Below are positions 43,021 to 51,880 of a stretch of 64,000 bases of DNA, piece after piece. Source of the stretch: JACCTI01 sp051005695. GTDB taxonomy: Bacteria; Verrucomicrobiota; Verrucomicrobiia; Chthoniobacterales; UBA10450. The first letter of the stretch is position 1. Every line of letters starts with the position of its first letter. Location of the stretch: positions 10,416 to 74,415 of the forward strand of contig JBPCJC010000089.1 in NCBI GenBank assembly GCA_051005695.1, in the 5' to 3' direction. The position numbers and the translations under genes are program-made. Under the pieces are notes generated by a model. It searched no databases, was not told the DNA's origin, and was given only the letters and a program-made list of their open reading frames with translations.

Positions 43021-45606
43021 TTAGCCGGCCACGAGGTTGACAAGCTTTTTTGGAACGACCACGACCTTGCGCACGGTCTTGCCGGCGAGGATTTCCTGGA
43101 CGCGCGGCTCGGCCAGCGCGGCCGCTTCCAACTGCTCGTTAGTCGCAGCGATCGAGGCGGTGATTTTCGCGCGCACCTTGCCGTTCACCTGAATCACGAT
43201 CTCGACTTCGTCATCGACTAACAAGTCGTCGTTAAACTCCGGCCACGGCTGCGCGTCGAGCTCGCCGGCCACGGGAAATTTGTGGCCGAGGATTTCCCAC
43301 AACTCGGAGGTCAGATGGGGCGCGAAAGGATTAAGCAAGACGAGCAAGCTCCGCAGCGCGCTGACCGATTTTGCGGGCGCGTTGGTGAGCGCGTTGACCA
43401 GAATCATCATCTGAGAAATCGCGGTGTTGAATGAAAGTGTCTCGATGTCCTCGGTCACTTTCCTGATCGTGGCGTGAAGGATTTTTAGCTCCGCTTTTGT
43501 CGGCTCTGTTTCTGAATCTGCGGCGGACAAAATCCATTCGCCGGCCTGGTTCTCTTCCATGATCAAACGCCAGACGCGCGCCAGAAAACGGAAGACGCCT
43601 TCCACGCCTTTCATGCTCCAGGGCTTCATTTGTTCCAGCGGGCCCATAAACATCTCATAGCAACGAAACGCGTCCGCGCCGTAGTCCGCGATCACATCCA
43701 GCGGGTCGATCACGTTGCCCCAGCGCTTCGACATTTTGCGGCCGTCTTCGCCCAGGATCATCCCCTGGTTCACTAACCGCTGGAACGGCTCGGCCGTGGA
43801 AAGGTGCCCTAGATCGAACAGCACTTTATGCCAAAACCGCGCGTAGAGGAGATGGAGCACGGCGTGCTCGGTGCCGCCAACGTAGAGATCGACGCCTCCG
43901 CGCGCGGAATTTGCCGCCATCCAGTAGCGTTCCGCCTCTTCTCCGACGAAGCGCGCGTCGTTTCCCGGATCGCAGAAGCGGAGGTAATACCAACACGAAC
44001 CGGCCCATTGCGGCATGGTGTTCAGCTCCCGCGTCGCCGTCTCCGAATAGCGCACCCAATCTTTCGCCCGCGCCAGCGGCGGCTCGCCGGTGCCGGTCGG
44101 CTTGAAGTCGTCCAGCGGCGGCGGGGTTAAGGGAAGATCCTCCTCGCCTAACGAATGGTGCCGGCCGTCTTCCCAGACGATCGGGAACGGCTCGCCCCAA
44201 TAACGCTGGCGCGAAAAAAGCCAGTCGCGCAGTTTGTAGCGAATATCGCGGCGGCCGTGATTGTGCGCTTCCAACCATTCGGTCATCCGCGTCTGCGCGG
44301 CCGCGGTCGGAAGGCCGTCGATCAGCGCGGAGTTGACCGCGAAACCTTCGCCGGCAAAGCAGGCGAGCGGCGGCATGCTGCAAGGCGCTTCGCCGCCCTC
44401 GTTAGGCCGCGGTCGTTCCGCGACGACTTCGCGAATCGGCAAACTGAAGCACTGCGCAAACTCGAAGTCGCGCTCGTCATGCGCCGGCACGGCCATGATC
44501 GCGCCGGTGCCGTAACTCATGAGCACGTAATCGGCGATCCAGATCGGGATGCGCTCGTTCGTGACCGGATTAATCGCGAACGCTCCAGTAAAAACACCGG
44601 TCTTATCTTTCGCCAGGTCGGTGCGCTCGAGATCGGATTTCGCCGCGATCTGCTGGCGATAATCTTGCACCGCGGCTTTCTGCTCCGCGCTGGTGATTTC
44701 ATCGACTAACGAGTTCTCCGGCGCGAGCACCATGTAGGTCGCGCCGTAGAGCGTGTCGGGCCGGGTGGTGAAAACACTGATCGCTTTCGAGCCCGCTTTC
44801 TCGAGCGTAAAACGCACTTCCGCGCCTTCGCTTCGCCCGATCCAATTTCGCTGGAGTAGCTTGATTCCTGCCGGCCAGTCGAGCGGGTCCAGTTCGTCGA
44901 TCAACCGCTCGGCAAACGCCGTGATTCGCAACATCCATTGCCGCATTGGTCGCCTAACGACTGGATATCCGCCGACTTCGCTCTTGCCATTGATGACTTC
45001 TTCGTTCGCGAGCACGGTGCCGAGTTCCGGGCACCAGTTCACCGCGACATCGGCGACGTAAGCGAGCCGGACGCGGTCCGGATCATCGCCGCGATAGGTC
45101 GCGATCGGCTCCGCGCGCTTCTTCTCCGGGTTGAACCAGGAGTGATAAATCTGGAGGAAAATCCATTGCGTCCAGCGGAAGAATTTCGGATCGGCGGTGC
45201 TCACTTCGCGCTCCCAATCGTAGGAAAATCCGATTCGTTTTAGCTGCGTTTTGAACTTCGCGATGTTGTCGCGGGTGGTGATCGATGGGTGCTGGCCGGT
45301 CTTGATCGCGTATTGCTCGGCGGGCAACCCGAATGCGTCCCAACCCATCGGATGGAGGACGTTGAAACCGCACATGCGTTTGTAGCGCGCCACAATATCG
45401 GTGGCGGTGTAGCCCTCCGGATGGCCGACGTGCAGCCCCGCGCCGCTGGGATACGGAAACATGTCGAGGATGTAGAATTTCGGCTTGCGGGAATCGAAGC
45501 CGGCGTCGCCCGGATTAGGCGCGTGAAAGGAGCGGTGCTCGTCCCAGATCGCCTGCCACTTTGGCTCGAGCTGATCGAATGGATACGGTTTGCGGCGCTC
45601 GCTCAT
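43021..45606 (-). CDS. leuS: leucyl-tRNA synthetase
   Basis: An 861-residue class I synthetase: the HIGH-type motif HVGH (in PSGAGLHVGHPEG), the large CP1 editing domain (about 225-415) with DERDFEFA near its end, the KMSKS motif GRKMSKRWGNV (about residues 620-630) and an anticodon domain. Leucylation and proofreading are predicted. The TAA stop lies in a CTAACGA-type word (43018). Four more words lie inside (43136, 44148, 44399, 44706, 44954). Confidence 0.97.
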   Translation of the reverse strand: MSERRKPYPFDQLEPKWQAIWDEHRSFHAPNPGDAGFDSRKPKFYILDMFPYPSGAGLHVGHPEGYTATDIVARYKRMCGFNVLHPMGWDAFGLPAEQYAIKTGQHPSITTRDNIAKFKTQLKRIGFSYDWEREVSTADPKFFRWTQWIFLQIYHSWFNPEKKRAEPIATYRGDDPDRVRLAYVADVAVNWCPELGTVLANEEVINGKSEVGGYPVVRRPMRQWMLRITAFAERLIDELDPLDWPAGIKLLQRNWIGRSEGAEVRFTLEKAGSKAISVFTTRPDTLYGATYMVLAPENSLVDEITSAEQKAAVQDYRQQIAAKSDLERTDLAKDKTGVFTGAFAINPVTNERIPIWIADYVLMSYGTGAIMAVPAHDERDFEFAQCFSLPIREVVAERPRPNEGGEAPCSMPPLACFAGEGFAVNSALIDGLPTAAAQTRMTEWLEAHNHGRRDIRYKLRDWLFSRQRYWGEPFPIVWEDGRHHSLGEEDLPLTPPPLDDFKPTGTGEPPLARAKDWVRYSETATRELNTMPQWAGSCWYYLRFCDPGNDARFVGEEAERYWMAANSARGGVDLYVGGTEHAVLHLLYARFWHKVLFDLGHLSTAEPFQRLVNQGMILGEDGRKMSKRWGNVIDPLDVIADYGADAFRCYEMFMGPLEQMKPWSMKGVEGVFRFLARVWRLIMEENQAGEWILSAADSETEPTKAELKILHATIRKVTEDIETLSFNTAISQMMILVNALTNAPAKSVSALRSLLVLLNPFAPHLTSELWEILGHKFPVAGELDAQPWPEFNDDLLVDDEVEIVIQVNGKVRAKITASIAATNEQLEAAALAEPRVQEILAGKTVRKVVVVPKKLVNLVAG

Positions 45607-45675
45607 GGAGGAAAAGGATTAACAGCATTCAGCAGATTGTCGCGAAACTCGCTGGAAAAAAAATCCTGTCCGCCG

Positions 45676-46311
45676 ATGAATCTGGACCGCGTGCTCCATC
45701 TTCTCATCGCCACTCGCAATCCGCACAAGACGCGTGAATTCGCCGAGATCCTCGGGCCGGAATTCGCGGTTTCGGATTTGACCAACGCCGGGTACGTCCC
45801 GGTGGTGGATGAAACCGGGAGCACGTTTGCAGAAAATGCGATCCTGAAAGCGGTGTCGGTTTCCCGAACGATGCCGGGCCTGGTGGTGGCGGATGATTCC
45901 GGGCTCGAGGTCGCGGCCCTCGCGGGCGCGCTCGGAATTTTCTCCGCGCGTTATGCGGGCGCCGCAGCGAGCGATGAAGAAAATGTGACGAAGCTCCTGG
46001 CAGAAATGAGCGCGATCGATTCCCGCAGCGCACGGTTTCGCTGCGCGCTCGCGCTTGCCCGCGAGGGCGAAATCATCACCGTGGTCGAGGGCGCGATCGC
46101 GGGAAAAATCAGCCGCGCGCGCGAGAGTGGAAAAGGATTTGGCTACGATCCGGTTTTTGTGCCCGCGGGATTCGAGCAAACGTTTGCCAGCCTGGGGAAG
46201 GAAACGAAGAACCGGATAAGCCACCGAGCGAAGGCGCTCGCACTTTTGCGCGGACACCTCGGCGCGGGAGTGAATGAATTCGGTCTTGGCAACGAATCGC
46301 CCGTGCCTTAA
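45676..46311 (+). CDS. rdgB: non-canonical purine NTP pyrophosphatase RdgB/HAM1
   Basis: A 211-residue Ham1-family enzyme: LLIATRNPHKTREFAEIL (S/T-x-N-x-x-K motif), DETGSTFAENAILKA, VADDSGLEVAAL, and the closing GFGYDPVFVPAGFEQTFASLG and NRISHRAKAL. It hydrolyses ITP, XTP and dITP, keeping the precursor pool clean. I start it at ATG 45676; the longer frame overlaps the divergent leuS. It converges with the exbD of the second Ton cluster with a 4-bp overlap. Confidence 0.93.
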   Translation: MNLDRVLHLLIATRNPHKTREFAEILGPEFAVSDLTNAGYVPVVDETGSTFAENAILKAVSVSRTMPGLVVADDSGLEVAALAGALGIFSARYAGAAASDEENVTKLLAEMSAIDSRSARFRCALALAREGEIITVVEGAIAGKISRARESGKGFGYDPVFVPAGFEQTFASLGKETKNRISHRAKALALLRGHLGAGVNEFGLGNESPVP

Positions 46312-46760
46312 GGGGAGGGCGGCGCGACCGTCCCGACCGAACCCTGCGCCGCAGCGGTCTTGATCTGATATCCGATCTTGGTGATCCCAGAGGAACGGAC
46401 GCGGTCCAGCACCCGAATGACGTCGCCATGGAGCGCCGCTTGTTCGGCGCTGATCGAGACTTTGATCTGCGAGTTGGCCTGGTGCATTTGATACAACCGC
46501 GGCAGGACTTGGTCATCGTTGACCGGCGCATTATCGAAATAGATCAGGCCGCCTTCAGTCACCCGGATAGAGACGTAATCTTTATTCGGATTGGGATTCG
46601 CGGCAGTATTCGGTCCTGGCAGATTCACCCGAATGCCCTTCATGTGGGTCTGGCTGAGGCTGACCATCATGAAGCTGGCGAGCAGGAAGAACATGATGTC
46701 GATCAAGGGAATGATCTCGATCCGCGCGTGCTTTTTCGGAATGGGTGACCGCATTCTCAT
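46308..46760 (-). CDS. exbD: ExbD/TolR protein, second copy of cluster
   Basis: A 150-residue ExbD with a short cytoplasmic start (PIPKKHARIEIIPLIDIMFFLLASFMMVSL), one helix (about residues 16-38; D20 is the conserved proton-carrying Asp) and a periplasmic domain. Its N terminus is nearly identical to the exbD at 47430-47867, so these are duplicates. It lies 21 bp after tonB and is the last gene of the exbB-exbD-tonB-exbD cluster. Confidence 0.9.
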   Translation of the reverse strand: MRMRSPIPKKHARIEIIPLIDIMFFLLASFMMVSLSQTHMKGIRVNLPGPNTAANPNPNKDYVSIRVTEGGLIYFDNAPVNDDQVLPRLYQMHQANSQIKVSISAEQAALHGDVIRVLDRVRSSGITKIGYQIKTAAAQGSVGTVAPPSP

Positions 46761-46781
46761 CTCGTCAGTCCTTCGCTCCTG

Positions 46782-47417
46782 CTAATACTGTGCACCCGTC
46801 ATGGTGAAGGTGATCGGTGTTCGCACTTTGGAAACCGTTCCCGGTTTAAAGCGCCACCGGCGGAAGGCGCTGACCGCGGCGTTATCCAAGGCAGAATTAC
46901 CCGTGCTCGTCGCCATCTCCGCGCTCGTGACGGCGCCACTGGAAGTGTCCACCGTCATCACGCAAACACCGCTGCCGGTCGCGTGTGTGCGGCGCGCTTC
47001 GTAGGGATATTCGGGACGCGGAGCACTAACTGCCACCGCTTTCGCATTCGACATCGACATCGGACCCGGCAAGGCCGCGGCCCGCGGGCGCGCAATCGGC
47101 GCCACCGGTTTCGGTTTTTCCGTGCGCTGTTTAGGCGGCGGGGTCGGTTGCTCTTCGACAAATTCCGGCGGCGTGATCGGCTCGGGCGGCGCTTCCACCG
47201 GCTCCGGCTCTTCGGGCGGAGGAGTCGGCTCCGGCTCGGGCGGTGCCTGCTCGATCGACGCCTCGATCACGGCTTCGGGAATTTGTTCCAGATCGGCGAT
47301 CGGCGCTTCCGCATGGATACCGGCGATCACTGCCGCGACGGCATGGATGGCAAGCGCGCCACCGAGGGCGGCATAAACCTGCCAGCGTGGGGGTGGTTTA
47401 TAAAGTAGAGGGCCCAT
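46782..47417 (-). CDS. tonB: TonB energy transducer
   Basis: A 211-residue TonB: membrane helix (about residues 14-33), Pro/Glu-rich linker with EPEPTPPPEEPEP and VEAPPEP segments (about 50-95), and a C-terminal TonB domain (about 125-211; YPYEARRTHATGSGVCVMTVDTS). The linker is acidic, unlike the Thr/Ala-rich linker of the first cluster, which suggests a different partner receptor. It lies between two exbD genes. Confidence 0.92.
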   Translation of the reverse strand: MGPLLYKPPPRWQVYAALGGALAIHAVAAVIAGIHAEAPIADLEQIPEAVIEASIEQAPPEPEPTPPPEEPEPVEAPPEPITPPEFVEEQPTPPPKQRTEKPKPVAPIARPRAAALPGPMSMSNAKAVAVSAPRPEYPYEARRTHATGSGVCVMTVDTSSGAVTSAEMATSTGNSALDNAAVSAFRRWRFKPGTVSKVRTPITFTMTGAQY

Positions 47418-47429
47418 CGATTTAAGGAT

Positions 47430-47867
47430 TTACTTGCCCGGCGCAGGCACTCCGGCAGACGCCTGGCTCTTGATTTCAAAAGCGATCTTGGTGAATCCGG
47501 TCGAACGAATTTGATCGAGCAACCGGGTGACGTTCCCGTGAAGAGCATCGGAATCTCCGCGGACGAAGATCTTCGCTTCCGGTCGCTCCGCGTAGATCGG
47601 TTTCAACAAGCGCGGGACGTCCTCGTAGGCGATTTTTTGTTTATCGAAATAGATGAAGCCATCGCGATCCACGGAGAAGCTGACGTAGTCTTTTTTCGAC
47701 TGCACCTCGCCCGAACTGCCGACGGGGAGCGCCACCTTGATCCCCTTCATCGTCGTTTGGCTGAGGCTGACCATCATGAAACTCGCAAGGAGAAAGAACA
47801 TGATGTCGATCAAGGGAATGATCTCGATCCGCGCGTGCTTCTTCGGGATGGGCGAGGAAAGGTGCAT
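47430..47867 (-). CDS. exbD: ExbD/TolR protein, first copy of cluster
   Basis: A 145-residue ExbD with the same N-terminal region as the copy at 46308 (SPIPKKHARIEIIPLIDIMFFLLASFMMVSLSQT) and a single transmembrane helix (about 15-38, Asp20). The periplasmic half differs. With the neighbouring exbB it would form the motor; having two ExbD may allow alternate or hetero-oligomeric stators. It starts 15 bp after exbB and ends 12 bp before tonB. Confidence 0.92.
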   Translation of the reverse strand: MHLSSPIPKKHARIEIIPLIDIMFFLLASFMMVSLSQTTMKGIKVALPVGSSGEVQSKKDYVSFSVDRDGFIYFDKQKIAYEDVPRLLKPIYAERPEAKIFVRGDSDALHGNVTRLLDQIRSTGFTKIAFEIKSQASAGVPAPGK

Positions 47868-47882
47868 GCGAGCGCTGGCTAA

Positions 47883-48902
47883 TTAGATCGACGAACGAGT
47901 CGCGGAAGTCGGATCTGCCGGAATATCCAGATCCACCCCGCCACGCGCCTTATTTTGAGCTTCCAGCATAACTTCGAGGTTCGTCGCTGCCGTCTGCAGT
48001 TCGAACTCCAAGTTAGACACGCGAGAAGTGAAAAAGTTAAACGGAACCAACGCGAAGATGGCGATACCGAGACCGCACGCGGTCGCGATGAGCGCTTCCG
48101 CGATACCGCCGGTGACCGCTTGCACCGCCAGTTCCTCGTTGCCAAGGAAACTGAAGGAACGCATCAGACCCGTGATCGTGCCTAACAACCCGAGCAAAGG
48201 AGCCAGGGTGACCAACGTATCCATGACCACAAGAAAACGACCTGCCCGTTTGATTTCGATACCGGCGGCCACCTGAAGCGCGCCCTGTAGTGAAGCATGT
48301 TGATGGTTCAAGCCGTTCCACATCATGCGCAGCACCGGATCGCGAGAGCCGCGGGAGAGGCGCGAGGCTTCCGCGACATCGCCATTTTCAATCGCGGTGA
48401 AAACCTTCTCAATCCGTTTCGGATCGCGGCGCATCCAGCGGCCGAGCCACCAGAAGATGCGTTCGAGGACGACGGCGATCGCCGTCACTGAGACAATCAA
48501 GATCGGCCACATGATCGGGCCGCCCTTGTGGAAATTGTCGATCAGGAAATTACCGGTGAGAGCGTAGCCTCCCGCGGTCGCGGGCACAGGAGTCGGCGAG
48601 GGGGTCGCAGCAACCGCCGGTGTCATTCCGGCAGCCGTCGAAGGTGTCATTCCCGGAGCGGGCGAAAGGCCAGGCATCGCCGGCGACATGCCCGCGGCCG
48701 GCGCGACGCCGGGTGCCGTGGGTGCCAGTCCCGGAGCGGGCGGAATTCCCGCAGCCGACGGAGCGACGGCCGGATTCGCCGCGCTCGGCGTCATCGCGGA
48801 AGTGGCCGGCACGGTGGTGGCCGCTGGCGGCGGAGAGACTTGGCTAAATGCGGTGAGCGCAAAGGTGAAGGAGCACAGGGAGACGATTAGCAGTTTTTTC
48901 AT
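47883..48902 (-). CDS. exbB: ExbB/TolQ/MotA proton channel with Pro/Ala-rich N-terminal region
   Basis: A 339-residue ExbB. A signal peptide (about residues 1-20) is followed by a region of about 85 residues rich in Pro, Ala and Gly with repeated P-G-M/L/V-x-P-A units, which is not part of standard ExbB. The channel part (about 110-339) has a first helix (GGPIMWPILIVSVTAIAVVLERIF) and the usual MDTLVTLAPLLGLLGTITGLMRSF and AEALIATACGLGIAIFALVPF. The N-terminal export extension is uncommon and may dock to the envelope. It heads the exbB-exbD-tonB-exbD operon. Confidence 0.9.
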   Translation of the reverse strand: MKKLLIVSLCSFTFALTAFSQVSPPPAATTVPATSAMTPSAANPAVAPSAAGIPPAPGLAPTAPGVAPAAGMSPAMPGLSPAPGMTPSTAAGMTPAVAATPSPTPVPATAGGYALTGNFLIDNFHKGGPIMWPILIVSVTAIAVVLERIFWWLGRWMRRDPKRIEKVFTAIENGDVAEASRLSRGSRDPVLRMMWNGLNHQHASLQGALQVAAGIEIKRAGRFLVVMDTLVTLAPLLGLLGTITGLMRSFSFLGNEELAVQAVTGGIAEALIATACGLGIAIFALVPFNFFTSRVSNLEFELQTAATNLEVMLEAQNKARGGVDLDIPADPTSATRSSI

Positions 48903-49099
48903 AAGTTAGAGGACAGGCTCTGAACCCGTCCGATTCTGTGATGGCAGTTCCGCGATATTCCCCAAGGCGATCACCGCGAGTCGAGTTAAAACTTTTGTCG
49001 TTGTCATTCGCCATTGGCTGCCGGGAGCCACAAGGTATTTCGCATCAACTACCTTTGTGGGATGTAAAGCAACACAATCAAATTTCATTTCCGGCGAAC

Positions 49100-49867
49100 T
49101 TATTTTCTTGCCAGCGCGACCGAGTTCCGCAAGACGGGCCAGTTCCCGATCGATCCTTCGAGGACGTCGCCCGCCTGAATCGGCCCCACACCAGAAGGCG
49201 TTCCGGTAAGAATTAAATCGCCCGGTAACAGCGTCAGACTTTGGCAGGCGAACGAAACAATTTCCGCCACCGAATAAATCATTTGGCTGGTGCGCGCCTG
49301 CTGCCGAATCTCGCCGTTTTGCCGCAGCGTCAGCGCCAGATCCGCGACCTCCACTTCGGTATAAACAAAGGGACCGACCGGCGTGTAAGTGTCGAAAGAT
49401 TTCGCGCGCGCGAACTGCTTCTCCGCCTTCTGCAGATCGCGGTCGCTGATGTCTTCGGCGGCGGTAAAACCGAAGACGTAATCGAGCGCATCTTCGACCC
49501 GGACATTCTTCGCGCGCTTCCCGACGACCACACCGAGCTCGAGCTCGAAATGCGTTTGATGTTCGGCGAACGCAATCTCGATCGCGCCCTCGTGCGGCAG
49601 AAGTGAACTCGGCGCCTTGAACCAAATCAGCGGCGTCCCCAGTGGCGTCCGTTTCATCTCCGCGATGTGATCGGCGTAGTTCAAGCCGACTGCGATGATC
49701 TTGCTCGGCCTCACCGGGAGATCGATCCTCAAATCGCCTAACGAGTGCTTGCTTCCATTCGTTTCGCCGCCGAGCCACGGAGCACTCCTTAGGCGAGAGA
49801 CTTCGTCTCCGCGGACTTCGCCGAAGAAATGTTCTTCGTCCTTTTTAAAGCCGCCGAAAGTCCGCAT
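49100..49867 (-). CDS. fumarylacetoacetate hydrolase family protein
   Basis: A 255-residue FAH-fold enzyme: the N-terminal part leads into IIAVGLNYADHIAEM, and the metal site includes E, E and D in HFELELGVVVGKRAKNV (about residues 125-141) and FGFTAAEDISDRDLQ. The domain serves isomerases, decarboxylases and hydrolases of 2-oxo acids. A 197-bp gap downstream (48903-49099) contains nothing recognised. One CTAACGAG word (49738) is inside. Confidence 0.88.
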   Translation of the reverse strand: MRTFGGFKKDEEHFFGEVRGDEVSRLRSAPWLGGETNGSKHSLGDLRIDLPVRPSKIIAVGLNYADHIAEMKRTPLGTPLIWFKAPSSLLPHEGAIEIAFAEHQTHFELELGVVVGKRAKNVRVEDALDYVFGFTAAEDISDRDLQKAEKQFARAKSFDTYTPVGPFVYTEVEVADLALTLRQNGEIRQQARTSQMIYSVAEIVSFACQSLTLLPGDLILTGTPSGVGPIQAGDVLEGSIGNWPVLRNSVALARK

Positions 49868-49922
49868 GGGAGCGAGAGCCTTTCAGAACGCGCCGCGCCG
49901 CGCAACGACGAACAGGGGACGT

Positions 49923-50702
49923 TTACGGACGCGCGGTTTGCGGGACGATCGCGAGGAAATCGCGAACCGTTTTCTGTTCGCGAATCGAGAAGACGCCCTC
50001 CGCGCCATCGAACCAAAAGGCGCTCGAGGAGCCACCGTCGAGATTGAGTGCGCGCTGGATTCTTGTCTGCGGCGCGAGCTCGATCGCGGCCAGCAAATCG
50101 GCCAACTGCGCCAGCGTGACCGCGGAACAAAATCCAATCAGAGCGCGCTGATTCGCGCTCGTGGCGACAAATGTTCGCCGCGCCGCGCGGGTATCGTTCA
50201 ACCCCGCGATCGCCTTTCCACCATCGACCAAAAACGGCCCGCACTGGCGCGCCGCGCTGAGTTTCTTGTTCATGGAAAACTCTGCGCTCCGGCGAATCTG
50301 CACGCGCCCGTTCAGCACCGTGACCACCCCGCTAAGCAAGCGCGCTTTGCGGAAAGGAGCGAGCATGCGGCCATCACTGATCGACAAACCGACCGGCGCA
50401 TCATTCGGATCGAAGTAACCGCCATTCACGCCCGCGAGACCATGTTCACGGGGCATCGCCTCACCTAACGAGTCCGCGCCGGTGGGATTATCGAGCACGC
50501 GCAGAGTGGCGTTTTTGTTGGAAAAAATTGCGGCGTCGATCGTCGCGCGCGCACCGTTCGCGGAATTTTCCACCAGGGCCTGCCGATGCTCGACGATGCC
50601 GCTGGCGGAGGTCTCGTTAGTCTGGGAGACCACTTGCCATTGCGCAGCGGCGATGCGCGCGAGCAGAAAGCTGGCGCAGAAAAAGAGTTTCAGAATTCGC
50701 AC
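49923..50702 (-). CDS. phosphodiester glycosidase (NAGPA-like), exported
   Basis: A 259-residue protein with a signal peptide (about residues 1-20) and a NAGPA domain: GVNGGYFDPNDAPVGLSISDG (about residues 92-112), an RRTFVATS segment, and LNLDGGSSSAFWFDG near residue 218. The family removes GlcNAc-1-phosphodiester caps in eukaryotes and is common in bacteria as an exported enzyme of uncertain substrate. It is 55 bp from the FAH gene on the same strand. The 130-bp gap upstream holds nothing recognised. Two CTAACGA words are inside. Confidence 0.85.
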   Translation of the reverse strand: MRILKLFFCASFLLARIAAAQWQVVSQTNETSASGIVEHRQALVENSANGARATIDAAIFSNKNATLRVLDNPTGADSLGEAMPREHGLAGVNGGYFDPNDAPVGLSISDGRMLAPFRKARLLSGVVTVLNGRVQIRRSAEFSMNKKLSAARQCGPFLVDGGKAIAGLNDTRAARRTFVATSANQRALIGFCSAVTLAQLADLLAAIELAPQTRIQRALNLDGGSSSAFWFDGAEGVFSIREQKTVRDFLAIVPQTARP

Positions 50703-50832
50703 CGGTTTATTATCGCGTTTGTTTATTTCGCCGCGATCAGCTTTTGAAAACGCGCAACGTCCCGCGTTCGGGGGCGATCGACTATCTTAACCCGACGCCG
50801 CCGCGCGCTTCAATCGAGCCGACGCCGAGCCT

Positions 50833-51768
50833 CTATTTAATACCGCTGGCAAAAACGGTCTGGAAATGCGGGCTCTCTTTTTCGCGTGAGACGACGGTGA
50901 CTTCAATTTTGCTGAAGCCGGTTTCCTCCAGCCATTGGTGCAATTGCACTTCGCTAAAGCCTAACCAGTGATCGGCGTACAATTCTCGCGCGCGCTCGAA
51001 ACGATGGCTGAGCAAATCGAGGATCACCAGCCGTCCGCCTTTTTTCAAAATCCGATGCGCCGCCGCGATCGCCTTTTCCGGATGAATCGCGTGATGCAGC
51101 GCCTGGCTGAGAATCGCGAGATCGACCGAGCTTTTGGTAATCGGCGGATCCTCGATGTCACCGAGGCGATATTCCAAATTCGCGAAGCCGTGCCGCGTCG
51201 CCAGGTCGGCGCCGAACTCCACCATCTTGGGCGAATTATCGATCGCGATCACTTTGCGCGCGGTCTTCGCCAGCAGTTGCGACAGCGTTCCCTCACCCGC
51301 GCCCAGGTCGGCCACGGTCAGCGCCGGCAACAATGAAATCAACGTGTGCGCCAATGCCTGCCAGGAACGGCCCGGGACATAACTCCGGCCGAATTTACCC
51401 GCCAGCTCATCGAAGTATTCGCGCGCCTGGTCCTTCCGTTTTCGCAGGACCAGCTTGAGCGCGGTCTCATCGCGCGCCGTCTCCGGAATTTCGTGGGCGA
51501 GCGTGCGCATCAATTCGTTCACTTGTGCGCGCGCCGCATTCGCTTCCGCTTTTTCGACGAGCCCATAATAAACGTTCTTGCCCGCGCGCCGGTCGGCCAC
51601 CACACCGGCACGTTTCAATTGCGCCAGGTGACTGGAAATCCGCGACTGCCCCATGGCCATGATGTCCTGCAATTCCGCCACCGAAAGTTCCTCGCGTTCG
51701 AGCAACAGGAGCAACCGCAAACGGGTCGGATCGGCCAGCAGACGGAGGAAATCTATCGTTGACGTCAT
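50833..51768 (-). CDS. ArsR-type regulator fused to methyltransferase (SahR-like)
   Basis: A 311-residue two-domain protein: an ArsR winged helix-turn-helix (residues 1-85; DPTRLRLLLLLEREELSVAEL, then GQSRISSHLAQLKRAGVV) and a class I SAM methyltransferase fold (about 120-311; VADLGAGEGTLSQL at 152-165). This architecture matches SahR, the S-adenosylhomocysteine-responsive repressor of methionine-cycle genes. It is divergent from metK-ahcY, exactly the targets of SahR, which supports the call. The methyltransferase half probably senses SAH or SAM rather than methylating, but that is inferred. Confidence 0.85.
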   Translation of the reverse strand: MTSTIDFLRLLADPTRLRLLLLLEREELSVAELQDIMAMGQSRISSHLAQLKRAGVVADRRAGKNVYYGLVEKAEANAARAQVNELMRTLAHEIPETARDETALKLVLRKRKDQAREYFDELAGKFGRSYVPGRSWQALAHTLISLLPALTVADLGAGEGTLSQLLAKTARKVIAIDNSPKMVEFGADLATRHGFANLEYRLGDIEDPPITKSSVDLAILSQALHHAIHPEKAIAAAHRILKKGGRLVILDLLSHRFERARELYADHWLGFSEVQLHQWLEETGFSKIEVTVVSREKESPHFQTVFASGIK

Positions 51769-51780
51769 CGGAGATTAAAC

Positions 51781-51814
51781 GATATATCTACGCATCATGA
51801 TTGGTCAATATGAT
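51781..51814. promoter_or_regulatory. candidate operator between sahR-like gene and metK
   Basis: The 112-bp divergent gap has GATATATC (51781-51788), a perfect 8-bp palindrome, and an imperfect inverted repeat (51794-51814) with arms ATCAT.ATTG and CAATATGAT around GT. Either could be the site of the ArsR-type regulator. A GC-rich hairpin (CCGCC / GGCGG, 51825-51829 and 51835-51839) lies further towards metK; I see no complete SAM or SAH riboswitch. Confidence 0.5.
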
Positions 51815-51880
51815 CAGTGATGACCCGCCGAGCCGGCGGTTCCCAGCAGCCATTCACTTTTAACCATCATTTCTATTTAA

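Noticed and set aside
51769..51880. SAM or SAH riboswitch ahead of metK
   Set aside because: Only one short hairpin is present and none of the known conserved cores; the 112-bp gap is better explained by the divergent regulator.
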